NCBI GenBank assembly: GCA_013398295.1
Contig: VZSF01001891.1
Span: 372,001 to 436,000 of the forward strand
Source of the DNA: Chionis minor
Lineage: Eukaryota; Chordata; Aves; Charadriiformes; Chionididae
DNA length: 64,000 nucleotides
Direction: 5' to 3'
Shown piece by piece: positions 14,401-26,678 of this stretch. The translations under genes were made by a program, and so were the position numbers. The notes beneath the pieces are model-generated. The model searched no databases. It saw only the letters and a list, made by a program, of their open reading frames with translations, and was not told the origin of the DNA. Position 1 is the first letter of the stretch, and each line of letters opens with the position of its first letter.

Positions 14401-15233
14401 TACTCTGCAGTGAGCATTGCTTCTGATGAGGTATCTGCAGTTTGTTCACTGTCAGGCCTTAATCTCAGTAACGTTGCTTTGTTATTGAGAAATCGGATAC
14501 CACCAGAAAGCCAGGAGCTGGAGGAATGCTCTTAGATGTGCTTAGTGACTGCCCCTCAAACGAAATTGATGGCCTCTCTTTAGCTAAAGGCTTGCCTAAG
14601 GGTTACTTCAACAGGCTTCAGGTGTAACATGGATATGGTGTCACTGTGGACTTTGGGGAAAAAAAGACAAAACCAAAAGTCACTAAGCTGTGAAGTCGCT
14701 TGGTTGGCTGCAAATGCAGAGTTGGGAAGATAAGTGTGGTCCTGAGAGTAGATTGCTGAAGGATTGTCTGTCTGTCCTGGCTAGCTGCAGGTGTGACTGA
14801 TGAAATCAATCAGTGTGGTTTCTAAATGCATGTGCCCAATGAGCTTCTCTCTCTATATGAATGCTCCTCTCTTATTTGTGTTTGGGAGTCATCATGCAAG
14901 TTTGGCCCAAAGCACATTTTTGTACGGAAAACACTTTTGCATGCGATCAGCTTTTTAATTTGGTAGAAGCTCTCATTTTCAGATGAAAACCTTGGCAGGA
15001 ATTATCACAATCCTGTTCCAGAGTCCTTGCAATCGGAAGTGATGCTGGGTATCAGCGTATCTCTCCAGGACTGGGAGACCTGCTCTGGAATGAGAACAAG
15101 GCTGCAGTACATGATGCAGTCAGCTGCTGGGGTACAGGTAAAGTTTTCCCTTTGGGATTTGTTTGCTCATTTTCGAAAGTTATGGAGTCTGTGTGCCACT
15201 CATTTGGATGTGCAAGAGAATGACCTTTATCAG

Positions 15234-15611
15234 CCTGGAGAAGAGAAGGCGCCAGGGAGACTTTAGAGCCCCTTTTAGTACCCAAATGGGGCCTACAGGA
15301 AAGCTGAAGAGGGACTCTTGATCAAGGAGTGGAGCCATAGGAGGAGGGGGAACAGTTTTAAACTGAGAGGGGAGATTTAGCTTAGATCTCAGGAAGAAAT
15401 TTTTCACCATGACAGTGGTGAGCCCCTGGCCCAGGTTGCCCAGGGAAGCTGTGGCTGCCCCATCCCTGGAGGTTCAAGGCCAGGTTGGACGGGGCTTGGA
15501 GCAACCTGGTCTAGTGGGAGGTGTCCCTGCCCAGGCCAGCGGGGTGGGACTGGATGATCTTTAAGGACCCTTCCAACCCACACCATTCCAAGGTTTTATG
15601 ATTCTGTGATC
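15234..15611 (+). mobile_element. CR1 LINE, 5'-truncated 3' end (first copy)
   Basis: About 380 bp of unmistakable CR1 sequence. It begins CCTGGAGAAGAGAAGGCGCC and passes GGCCTACAGGAAAGCTGAAG, AAACTGAGAGGGGAGATTTA, GGTTGCCCAGGGAAGCTGTG, GAGCAACCTGGTCTAGTGGG and GGACTGGATGATCTTTAAGG. It ends with the 3' octamer-like tail TTTTATGATTCTGTGATCC. The left part is the end of the CR1 reverse-transcriptase ORF2 region, now non-coding, and the rest is the 3' UTR. It is 5'-truncated as most avian CR1 copies are, and lies downstream of TRPC7 in the opposite orientation. Confidence 0.97.
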
Positions 15612-18600
15612 CTAAGGAAGATCTCAGCCATCAGTCTCCTGCTTCCTCAACACCCGTGCACATTGCGACACCTGAAGCTGTGCCCGCCATAGGGGCGGCA
15701 GCTGGAGGAGAGCCCGGAGCTGGGGCCAGCAATTGTGGCACAGAAATTCATCTCGGCACCAGATCCCCCTTCACTCCTGCTGTGTAAGCCCTAATTAAAC
15801 CCTTGCAGCAGAATAATTAATAATTAGTAAGGGAATAAAATATTGGCCTGTATTACAGTAAACATTAGTTATATATTAAGAAGCTTGTTAGCACTTCACC
15901 AACCTTTCAAACCCTTCCAAACCCTCTTTGTCACACCGCAGGTTTGTGGTAAATATCTGTCTCAAATGACCTAAAGCGAGTGCCTCTTTGCTTGCTATTA
16001 AAGTCATTACAAATTCCAGAACCAGTTTAGTCATTTTGCCCCTTTGGTTATTATCTCCCTTTCTATTTGGCTCTATTTAAATTCAACTTTAGTGAAGACT
16101 TACCTCATTATTGATATGGAGCCATTAAAACCTCCCAGATATTGAGGGAATCACTTCCCAAAATGATGTATGATAACTAAGGCAATGATTCATTTTTTCT
16201 ATTTTTGCTCTTGTGCTGCTTGCCCTGGGCATTGGCAGACCTTATCCCTCACACCGGAGTACATGCCCTACAAAGATGCAGGACAGGGACCAGGAGATGG
16301 CAAAGCTAATGGGTACTTATAGCCCCAAATAAGATTCAGAGAGTCACAGATCCATTTTTGGCCCCTGCCTTCCAACTGCTTAAGGCAAATCCCTGAATTT
16401 CTCTGTGTCTCCCTCCGCTGCCTAGGGCTAGTTCTCCCATGCCCTCTCTTTCCTTTTATACTCTAAGTTAAGTTCTTTATGGCTGTGGTTTGTGCAGGCT
16501 GGTGTCCAGCATCAGATCTGCCACCTGCAGGGTTTACAGACCTGTCACTGGGCAAGGTAAAACGATGGGCATAAAACAAGTGGGTGAAGAAGGGAGCAAT
16601 GGGACCTGCTGACCGTAGCATCGAACTCTGTAGTGGTGAGAGATTTGTGGCCAAAGTAAGAGCAGATTTGGTTTTAGGGGTCAGACTGGGTCACGAGGAA
16701 AGTAGCTATAAAGTCTGGGTAAACGTCTATCCTCCCCATCTGAAAGCCATCTTGCAGGACCATCCTGGTAGCCTTGGCTATGAAGGCACGGCTTTCATTC
16801 CCCTGCCTGTTGGTTAGAGAGGGAGGCAAATTAGGAATGGAAGACCTGTTTGCCAGGTTCCTGCCTGGAGTAGGAGAGGCAGCAGAGGTGATGTGCGACA
16901 CAGTGCTGCACAGGATGCAGGACTGATGGTGGCCCCTCTGTCCCCACCTGCAGCCCAGGGCTGGCCGTGGCGCAGGCAGAGATCTGCTCTCAGGAGATGT
17001 GTTGGAAACCCTGTCCACGCTGCTCCAGTCTCCTGCGTTTGCGGTGATGGACTGTGTCCTGGCTTGTCCTTGCTGAGTGAACCTTAATCTCTTGTATCTT
17101 TTAATTAGTGCAATTTCTTTTGGCCTGCTGGAAATGCTTTCCTCATGGAGATTAATTAAAAATAAAGCCTAGCTCTGACAATTTAATGTGCTGCAAGCTC
17201 TGGTCAGGATGCAGGCAGTTTTCTGAGCCATTATTCATGACACTATTCTTGCATCTTATTTACTTTTAAACCCTGTTTTGTGGGAACTGGGGACAGCGGT
17301 CGTTCTCTGTGAAGTTACAGGCAGAATTAGCCCAGCTGTGAGGGCAAATGATGTATGACACATCACCTCCACCCTGTGGGCTGCCAGGAACATCCCATGC
17401 TGCTGACAGCAGTGGCATGATGCCAGATGCCCTCAGGCAGCTCCTTTGTTTGAGGATTTGCACCTCTGGTCAGCAGGGGTTCCTGCCTTAAAACCTTGCA
17501 GTTCAGCTATTTAAAGGCATGTTAATGGTTTCTGCTGTTCCCTCCCTTTCTGTTAGCAGAAGCTGACTGGTTTGGTCTTGAGAAGGCATGAAACAATTCT
17601 CTGAAGACCTGGGCAGTCAACAAATCAATATTGGCTAGTTAATGGCTTTGTTCTGATCTTCCTGAGGGTGTGGGTTTAACTTCTAGTTTGATTGACCTGC
17701 GGGATTTGCAGAATTAGGATGATCTCTTGGAGAATATTCACCATTGTGTGGGTGACTTCAGGTTAGCTTCATCTTTCTCTAACATATTTCCCATAAAAAG
17801 TCACAATGCTGTATCTACAAAGAATTTGGGCAAAGTTGCATTCCTTTGCAATATGAATTTGCCCGAGGAATATTAAATTCCATATTTCAAAGCCAAAAGT
17901 AAGGGCTGTTACATACTGGATCAAATCTAAACTGGTAAGTGGGCTGATGTGACAGTGGCCTGCCATGGGGTCCCACCAGTGCTGGGACATAGGACTGGGG
18001 ACCTGCATGTCAGGTCTAATCCAATCTGGGACCCACCTACTTAGATTTTTCTTCTTCAAACTCTCTAAGTTATCTCAGGGATCTTCTAGTAAATCTTCTT
18101 AATTTTAATTTCTTATAAACAGAACTTGGAGAATAAGCCATGAATTTAACATCATTTCTGCTGATAACGTGCATACATAGCGTGCAGCTTCCTTGTGTGT
18201 GTTCCTGGGACCAGACGAGAAAAGAACCTTGATGAGGTGGGATTTTGCTTACCACGAATATTTATTTAAGAAGCCTCAGTGCCTTGACAGTTCCTGGAAT
18301 GTAAACGCAAAAAGGGTGGAGCAAATTTTTTTTTTAACAGTATTTTGTTTATATATCTTTTAGTCTCCTTTTGAAAATACCATGCTCTTTCACAGCAAAT
18401 TCCTGAGTGCCAAGCAGCGTGCTGACTAGCTGCCGTAGTGGCAGGACCGTGCTACCTCGCTCACGGAGATGTCATAAAGGCAGCGGTGGTAGCTGATGGG
18501 GCACGGCCATACCTCCGCCTGGACCCACGTAATTCAGCAAAGCTATTCACGGGACGGCGTTATTTGTGCTGACCAGAACATGCATTGACGACAATATTCA

Positions 18601-20194
18601 GCAGCAGAACATTCCTCTTGGTGGACTTTAGGACAGGCTTTTTGTTGAGTTGCAACTAAATAGACAAAATGAAAGAGTATCATAGAGTTTCCGCTTAACT
18701 TTCTCATGCAACTTGATATGCAGCACCATCAGAAATGGAAATTATGGTGGTTATTATATGCTCTACCTAGAATAATTCTGCTTCGATTCCTAGGGGATGC
18801 TAGAACACTGAATGGGAAGGGTAAAGCAATGGTTTGATCAGGAATCAGGTGTAGAGCTGTAATGAAATAATTTTTTAAGACAGTGCTGTGGCAGCAGGGC
18901 TGATTTTCCCAAAACTTAAGGAATTGCCACGAAAGGTATTCCTTCTTCTTAAGGGGAAAACTGAATATTTGAAATCAGCAACATTTTCTGGTTTAAGTAG
19001 TGGAAGGCACCTCAAAACAGTGAGTTATCCTTGCAGATATTACTACTTACAGTGCCTGTCTTACGCTGGCATTTGAAACTCTCTGCTGAACGTTGACATT
19101 TAAGTGTTTCACCATGACATTACATGGCAAGAGCTATCATGCAAAAACAACGGATTTCCCACATTTGCAAACAGCAGCTCTGGGAAATGTTGCCCTGCAT
19201 TGTAAAGAACTACTTACCTAGATGGGGTAATCCAGGGGCAAATGCCATTTCAGCTATTTTACCAGCTAAAGCTTGGAAATGTCAAAGTTACTCATTAAAT
19301 TGTTGAACCGGCGCTACACTTCTCTGAAACCAGCTGAGCTGAATTTCTGTTCTTAGAACGTAATTTTACAAACATGTTAATAAGGATAGGGTAATTGCAA
19401 ATTAAGCACCACAGTTCAAGAGTCACTTTTGCAGACTATAGTTGGTCACGAACCTTTAATTTCTGAGTTTTATTCCTTTCAAATGTATTGTAGCTTAAGT
19501 TTTGGTTTTTGACTCTTTTGGGCTTCTGAATTCCTATGACAAACCTGGTTCATATAGTGATTTCACGGTTCACACATCGCAGAAAAGCAGAAACACATCC
19601 ATGTATTGAATAGTCAAAAGATCAGGCAAATATTTCACTCAGTGTACAACAAAATATTATGAGGTAATTTTATTCTTTCCCCATTTTTAGGTAAAAATAT
19701 TACAGTATACAAGATAATCTTATTAAAGTTAAAAATACTGTATTTTGCTTTTTCTCTAAACAGATCTACGTACAGTACACTTTTTTTGTTTTCTTTTTTT
19801 TTTTATACAAATATAACTATTATTCTATTAGGCTATCTGTGTTCTCATCTGGCACTTAAGAACTGATCACAGGTCACCTTCTGGTTCTGCTTGTTTTTCT
19901 CGGCTGATAACTAAATGTAGTGTCCATCCTATAGGTGTCTCTTGTAAACAAACAGTACAGTTCAGTGGTTCCCAAGTAGTAAGGTGTGCTTTAAGTAGTT
20001 GAAATTATGTAGATAAACGTAAAAACCCAAGCAATCCAAGCTTGCGATTGGGTTGCGCAGACTCATCACTTTCCAGTTGTAAAAGTGCAATCCAAGTACT
20101 GGTATTACTGCAGCCTTTAAAGCAGTTTTAATTCTTTCCTTGTCCTCTGCAAGAGCCAAACACGTAAGACTATAATATCTACAATGATTTTTCC
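15612..20194. other. Intergenic between CR1 copy and TRPC7 3' end
   Basis: No gene seen. Two AT-rich stretches with repeated TAATTA-type cores (about 15785-16145 and 17090-17260) look more like conserved noncoding or enhancer sequence than random DNA, but this cannot be tested without alignment. T-rich runs lie at 18326-18336 and around 19779-19804. The distal part may belong to a longer TRPC7 3' UTR. Confidence 0.6.
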
Positions 20195-21251
20195 TTTATT
20201 TCTTTCTTTTTTTTTTTTTTTGTGTCAGACTGTTCTCAGTGAAACTGAAGCCTTTTTGTATTGATTTAAAGGTTTGAAACTACCGGTCTATGTTCTTTGT
20301 GATTTATTTCACCCTATGGCTTGCAGTTTGACCTCTGGAATCTGAAAGGTGAGCTCAGTTGCACCGTTGTCACTGGATTAATGTTGTTCCTTGAACTGAA
20401 TACATTAGCACAATATATGTTATTTCTGGATATTCCTGGGAAGTGAGTTTTACATTATTATGAATATTTCAGTACACAGCTGTTGAAGCTGGGATCATCT
20501 AAGGATAAAAGAGAGGCTAGGTGTGTACAAAGAGACGATATCCATTAGTGAACTAGCTGATAAAGCTGGAAAAGGCAGAGAGGAGTTTTTGGCTGGGAAT
20601 TCCTTTATCCAGTTCTGGCAGAGGGGTGAAAGGATGTTTTACCCAAGAAGCTTGTTCCATTTTTTTCCAGTGCTGTCATTCAGTCTAAAAGGCAGATGAC
20701 CTCTATCTGCCATACTTTGCCTTGGTCTGTTCTGCAGATGATTTCTCATTTGCTTATTAACTCATTAGCCACAGTGCTCTTCAAAGTTATCTTCACGGAT
20801 GCCTGTGTAAAAAGGACAATACACACCCAAGGACAGGAATTTTTAAAATTTTTGGAGGAATATGCTCAGCTTATTTTTTTCTTCAGCCTTTGCCCAATTC
20901 TAATCAGCACAGTCTCAGTTGGTACAAATGAGCACAGTTGCACTGTCTTCACTAGAGTCAGATAGGTGAAGATCTGGCTTTTTTGCCTTTAACTAGAGGT
21001 GCCTTCCCTATGATGCATCTATTTCTGACGTAAAAGAGCATAGCTTTACCAGTAAGTCACTTTTTTATCATAAAAGGTTTAACTGGTAACTCACCAAGCA
21101 CAGGAGTAATGCAAAGTGCTCCTACCAATACTTGTTAGTTAGCAAAAGTTGAGTGTGTGGTACCCATCTTTCGCATGGTTTTTGCCCTCCTAAGATGCTG
21201 GTTGAGACTGAATGGTATTTAGAAAACCAGTTTCTTTCTCTGTGTTCAAAA
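20195..21251 (-). other. TRPC7: Probable TRPC7 3' untranslated region
   Basis: AT-rich sequence directly after the stop codon with no further conserved coding. On the - strand, AATAAA hexamers occur at 20308-20303 and 20200-20195, with others farther on at 19674-19669 and 19494-19489. The true cleavage site cannot be chosen from sequence alone, so the left boundary is only a guess. A T15 run (A15 on the - strand) lies at 20207-20221. Confidence 0.35.
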
Positions 21252-21394
21252 TCAAATGTCCTTATTTAAGTTCTTCCCAAATTTGTCGCTCAGCTGCTGT
21301 ATTAGTCTTGCCAGCTCGCCAGTAGCTTGTGACTTTTCCTCTAAGAGTTCATAGCGGAGACTGGAAATATCTTGCTTAATCTCTTTAAGTTCCC
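21252..21394 (-). CDS. TRPC7: TRPC7 terminal coding exon: C-terminal coiled coil
   Basis: Two bases completing Gly, then 46 codons ([20 protein letters not shown] to FGKNLNKDI), then the stop TGA at 21254-21252. The heptad-like spacing of I, L, Y and L residues ([32 protein letters not shown]) forms the C-terminal coiled coil that helps assemble the tetramer. From memory, mammalian TRPC7 continues after NLNKD with about seven more residues before a final KDI. Here the protein ends directly NLNKDI, which suggests a short in-frame loss. The acceptor is CCTCCTTTTAG. Confidence 0.95.
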
Positions 21395-22036
21395 CTAAAA
21401 GGAGGAAAATATTCTGGTTAGCAATATTGAACCAAATAATTAATCTCTATGGTTCTAAGACCTGAGAAGGCATTAATTACAGTGTCCTTGGTCATGGATG
21501 TGTGTGGAACTCCATATGTCTCTGCGTTTATGCACTTAATATTTGGTTTAGAAGACATAACTTGTACTTGCAGAAGTGGGATTGACAGCAACAAGTATGT
21601 ATGGAAAGTTCACCCCTTTTCTCAAGTCTGCTCTCTCTCCACATGTTGGTCTCCACACACACGGGGCATTTGCAGGAGTGTAGAAGTTAAGGCATGGGCA
21701 GTACAGTCAGAAATTACTTTACTTAGACCCCCAAGGCAAGTTGAGATATTGGCAATACTGTGGATGTTATAAAGCAAGGAGAGGTAGAACTATAGGGCAG
21801 AGTAGGATTATGCAAGCCCAGATCCTATGATATATGTGTTCTGCTAAGGGAAATTAATGACTCAGAGTGTCAAAAGCGTAAAGGTGTCTCAGAGTCACCA
21901 CTGCTCACCTCAGTGCGAGCACGGGCATGCTTGCTCTCTACAGAGGCTGTTATTTAAGCTCAACCCTCTTATTGGCCATATTAATAGCAATAACGTTACT
22001 TGCTCTAATCTGTGTCAATTATAAAAATCCACTTGC
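21395..22036 (-). other. TRPC7: TRPC7 terminal coding intron (642 bp), GC-AG type
   Basis: The donor reads AG|GCAAGT and the acceptor CCTCCTTTTAG|GGGAAC. The only nearby GT, four bases downstream, would break the reading frame. The intron interior shows no recognisable element. It is the shortest intron of the set. Confidence 0.9.
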
Positions 22037-22112
22037 CTTCATTGACCTCATCATTTTCTCGGTCAACCTGAGCCTTCAGCACATAGCGCTTAATCAAACG
22101 TTTCATTATTTT
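22037..22112 (-). CDS. TRPC7: TRPC7 exon: CIRB calmodulin/IP3R-binding segment
   Basis: A 76-nt exon encoding 25 codons plus one base: [20 protein letters not shown] then DEVNE(G). The basic amphipathic [13 protein letters not shown] is the conserved calmodulin and IP3-receptor binding (CIRB) region of TRPC channels. The acidic DRENDEVNE leads into the coiled coil. The acceptor is CTTTTCAG before AAAATAATG. The donor is GAAG followed by GCAAGT, a GC rather than GT donor with otherwise perfect consensus. The next exon restores Gly (G|GG) and continues [10 protein letters not shown] exactly as in the family, so the boundary is firm. Confidence 0.95.
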
Positions 22113-25100
22113 CTGAAAAGAGAACAGAAACGTTTATCTTAAAGTGGGCCTATCCACGTTGCCTTAATTCTAGACTCATTATGAGCAATTCAAACACCTG
22201 ATTTCACTATGGATAAAACCTGGCTTCAGAGGATACAAAGAGAATTTTTTATTGATTTCCCATTTATTTTATTTTATATTATGAGCTTTGTACTAGAACA
22301 GTTGATTGACAGTCATTCCATAATGAGCCCACGTACGAGGCACTTTGGGATATTTTGTGGGATCCATATGAATGTAAAGTATGTCCCACAGACGGAAAGA
22401 AAACACAGATGATCCAACAGAAAGCTAGAAATGGGATCTAGAGGTTTCCTTTTGCATGTTGCTGTTTAATGTGTCAATAAAAAATACTTTACAGGAAGAA
22501 ATAAGTGGTTAGTTAACGATGTTTGCAAACTCACTCATGATGATGAACTAAACAGCTGACCCAAGGTTGACAGAAAGACTCTGCCTTGCAATTGGGGTTT
22601 TAGGAGAGAAAATAAATGAAGTGAAGGACAGAGAAAAGAGTTTGAATAGAAATGGAGAACTTTGCTGAAGTGAGACAAGTTTCTTAGGTAAATGGCAGAT
22701 TTTAAGGGACATGCACAGGGGAAAAAATAGAGCCATGTAGACTTATAAAACGGGAGATGATTGTTAGTAAGGAACAGCATATATGGAAATAGTAGAAGAT
22801 GGTTATGGATACGAGCTTGCAATGTGATATTGTTCCAAAAATGCGTAAGTTACATTTATCTAGAAGGAAAGTAACATTAGAAGTCTTGGGCTACACACTG
22901 GGTTACAGCTGAAGGCCTGTGTCATTGCCAGTTCTTCACTACAGAAAAGACACTCATCAACAGGGAAAAAAGAATAATCTCAACTATGATAAACATAAAA
23001 AGGATTGTTCTATCAGAAACAATGATTTAGGTGCATCCTCTGAAAACAGAGAGCTCAGTGAGTATCCAAGAACAGCTACACAAACGTCTTTCATTGACCA
23101 GATGGCCACTGCTAAGGGAAAAGCCTCTCCCAGCATGGTCTCACTTATTTGCAAAGCAATTACATGTTTCTGCTCTGAACGTTACTGAAAAATACTGCAA
23201 GAGTGTGAAATATGAATTAAGAGGTCAGTACACCTGCTCTTTTTTCATAGTAGCCAAATATGGATTATAGCAGTGCAAAAGGCATATGAACATCAAAGAA
23301 GGATCCAGTCATTTGTATATAGGTCATGCAGTCATGAAATACGGGATGTCTAAGACTGTCCTTGTATCAAAGAGGCATCTGGCTAACCAGGTGAGTCATT
23401 AAGGCATTAGAGATGAGGCACAGTGCACGTACGGTGTGTTGAAGATGGCCAAGGTAGTAGAATCCAGAGGGAGGTAGGGTTGTCACCTGAGAAAACATAA
23501 ATGAAGTAATGTTTGGGGAAAGTAGGGAAATCCTGGATCCAAAAAGAAATGATTTTTCAGAACAGATGACAGAGGAAATTTAGACTGAGACAAGGAATCA
23601 GCACACAATGAATGCTGTTATTACCTGTAAAAATATGATAACATAACATCTATCTACTCCGGTTCCCATACAGCTTGTATTTTTGATGGACACTACTCAA
23701 ATGTTATCCTATATTAACCACTACCTGTGATAGAAGTCACAAGCTTAAAGCTGCTTAGTTTACCCAATGCATGTTGTAGTCAGACTGGTCTACGCAAACT
23801 AAATATTAAAAATGTGACTACTTTTTAACCGGAGTCTACTTAGCCACTTAATAGATATTTCTGCCAATAGCTTTAGGAAAATAATTAAATTTTGCTTCAA
23901 AAATGCACTGTGGCTCCTAAGCTTTGCTTCTCCCCGGTACTGCTCCTTTTACCCAAAATGAGTGAAATAGCCTCTTGGCAAAATAATCCTCGTTACTACA
24001 GGGAAATGCTGAACAAAACTTAGAGACAACCTCCTGGTAATGAATGCCAAACTTGAAACAATTCAAATACATCCAATTTCTATGAAGTGCCTTTGCCCCA
24101 TTCTCTAAAAGTTAATTGAAATTCTTCAGATCTTAGATATCGCTTATACTATCCAACACTCAACTACTGAGTGTTGGTATTAAAATGGTCTTGAGAGAAC
24201 AGGTTGTAGGAACAGGTCAGGCATTTGTAAATTATAGCTCAGCCCTGAATTCAATCTTTTTTTACGAATTTATTGGCACAACCTTCAAGCCCTGCATTTG
24301 CCATCAGCTGTCTGAACACCTTCTATACCTTCTAGCACAGAGGGAAACAAAAAGAAAAGGACAGATTTGTGGCCAAGGCACTGAAATAGGACTCATGAGA
24401 TTTGGGGCTTAGTTTCTGGTTGAACCATAGGCTTTTTGGGTCTGGTAAGTCCTGCTGGACCTCAGTTCTTTGTCTTTGCTGGGGAGGCTGCGATGTCTTC
24501 CCACTTCACTATTTGTGGTGTTTTATTCTAGATTTCACTTCAATATGCTATTGAAGATCATGTTGCAGACCTTAATACTGCTATTTAATTCACGGGTTTC
24601 TTCTTGATGCTGTATTTGCCGACACTGCAGGTGTCATTTGGCACGAGTGTGGGAGGTCCCAGGGCAGCACTAAGGACAGGAGACACTTTGCACCTACATG
24701 TCCCTGGTCAAAATCAGATGCAAGTCAGTAGTGATCAGAGGGGTCAGCTACTCACCGGGGCAATCAGGTCTCAAACGTGGTGATCTCAACTGCACATGTT
24801 ATCATGTAGGCAGGAGAAGAGCTCAAGACTGAAGTAAGCAAAGGAATTTGCTCATTTCTCACCTCTTTGTTAGTTCGTCTCTCCAAACAGCAAAGAAATA
24901 TGGTTCTGAGCCTTTAAAAGTGCAAACTATGCCTTCTATATTTTTTCCTGACAGCTCCTTTCCTGAGTTGAGTAGGTGAAGACATTGTTGACAGCGGGAC
25001 AGACTGCAGTGCTGAAAGTGGGAAAAACTTGCGAGCTTAGCACAGCATTTTAGCAGCGCTCTGTCTTAAAGGCTCAGCTCAAGAGGGTTTGATAAAGGCA

Positions 25101-26678
25101 TCAGTTTGCCTGGACAAGTTTATTCCCAAATCATGGCAGCTGTGTATTGACTTGTTCTTCCCACTTTTCAGATTATTGCACGTTTAGGTTCTGCACGTTT
25201 TTCTTGTCCCTCAAGAGCATTTTCCATATGTACCTACGCTCCAAGTACACTGACTGCAGATATCGATAAACTGCAGACTGCAAGACACTTGATAAATACC
25301 ACTGAAAAAAAGAGTTGAGCAAGAAGCTACTTCTTCAAAGATTCTCCCACTTGTAGAAGAAAGCTTGCTGGCCAGATTATCAAACTGTTTGGTCTTCTTT
25401 ATAGTTAGATAATCAAGACTATTACACTCTTCTTATATTATTTGGGCAATTTCTTCCTGCAACAACCGAAACTTTCTAAGATTGTTTGAAGACAAACCTA
25501 ATAAGAGCATTATTAAAGCAAAATAACACACAGTTATCTTTTTCTACCTATTTTACACAGCTGCCTTTGGCTTTTTCGGCCTTGGAAATAGGGGTCTAAT
25601 TTACAACAAACACTAGGTGGTCTCATTTAGAAATAATAGCTACAGGAAGAGAATGAGTCCAGCACAGGCTGACACATCCATCCTCTACCTGTGGATTTGA
25701 ATGGATGAGAAAACGTCAGAAATGCTGAAATACCATTTTGAGAAGGACACAATTACCTCTTCCTTTTGCCTTTGAAGGTATCAAGCCAACTAACTCCAGA
25801 CGCCAGAGTGAATATATCCCATTTCTAACTTAGATTTTTAGATACTCCTCCTATCCTGGCAAAAATGCCTGAACAACTTTTAAAACCAGTAGAAATTTAT
25901 TACTGGTCTGTTGCACAGCCTAGGAGCCCATTGTGCTGGATGCTACACCAACACAAGACAAACAACTTCTAGAATTGCTATTGCAATCCAACTTAATTAT
26001 TACTTTCCTCGACTTTCTTTAATGTCAATTCCTTCAGACCTATCACTTGAGGTCAGATTCGTTTTCACTTTATGTTAAAAAATAAGGCAAAAAATCCTGC
26101 GGGGCTCATTTTGCTTCTTGTGTTAGCCTACCACAAAGATTTACACAAGAAATAATGCATCTGCTGGCGCAAACACTCCAGCCTAGACAGACAGTTGTGT
26201 TAGTTCCTGCGATGGCTGGGGTACCCCGTGCCACCGCTGCAGCCACAGGTATTTTTGGAACCATACCACATTGCAGGTTTAGCTCGGTAGGACAAGTCAC
26301 TGCCAGAGAAAGCACATGCAAATATTAATGCAAAGGCTGGAGAGATGACGCTGTGTCATGACAAATGAAATGCTGTCAATGCGAGGGTGGGGGATTACAG
26401 CTTGAATGATATTTCTCGTATTAAATGAAATACCCTTGAGTGGAATTAATTAGCATGACAAAAGCCAACACCATGTGTATTTCCATGGGTGACAGGCTGC
26501 GTTTGTCTCGCTGCACTGTGAAGGTGAAGTGCCCCAGCCCAGTCCCATGCCTGTGCCAAGCCACAGCCTGGCACGTCACAGGATGGAATCGACTGGAAGA
26601 GGCAAACATGGCCCTTGTGGGTAAGAGCTGTTCCCTGACAAATCTCCTCCCTGGCTCTTGCTTTCATGCGGTGATTAC
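22113..26678 (-). other. TRPC7: TRPC7 intron (4,566 bp) upstream of the CIRB exon
   Basis: GT-AG intron with donor GTAATC and acceptor TGTTCTCTTTTCAG, a good pyrimidine tract. AT-rich unique sequence; no repeat or exon was recognised. Confidence 0.8.

Larger units (their letters stand above)
1..15233. other. Intergenic, no gene recognised
   Basis: Downstream flank of TRPC7. None of the open frames on either strand resembles a known protein, and none is flanked by convincing splice sites continuing the same product. Contents I can name: a 20-bp tandem repeat at 543-592, a CpG-dense patch at 1081-1280, a 22-bp tandem duplication at 9213-9250 and a C15 tract at 11458-11472. In mammals SMAD5 lies on this side of TRPC7 (recalled synteny), but no SMAD5 exon was seen here. 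Confidence 0.7.

Noticed and set aside
18676..18695. TATCATAGAGTTTCCG as a possible reverse CR1 end
   Set aside because: The similarity stops after a few bases and no CR1 body follows.
20207..20221. T15 run taken as a - strand poly-A tail of a processed copy
   Set aside because: On the - strand the A-run precedes rather than follows the AATAAA hexamer, and no retrocopy body is adjacent.
22030..22037. Alternative GT donor four bases beyond the GC donor
   Set aside because: Using it adds four bases and shifts the frame away from [10 protein letters not shown], so the GC donor is preferred.
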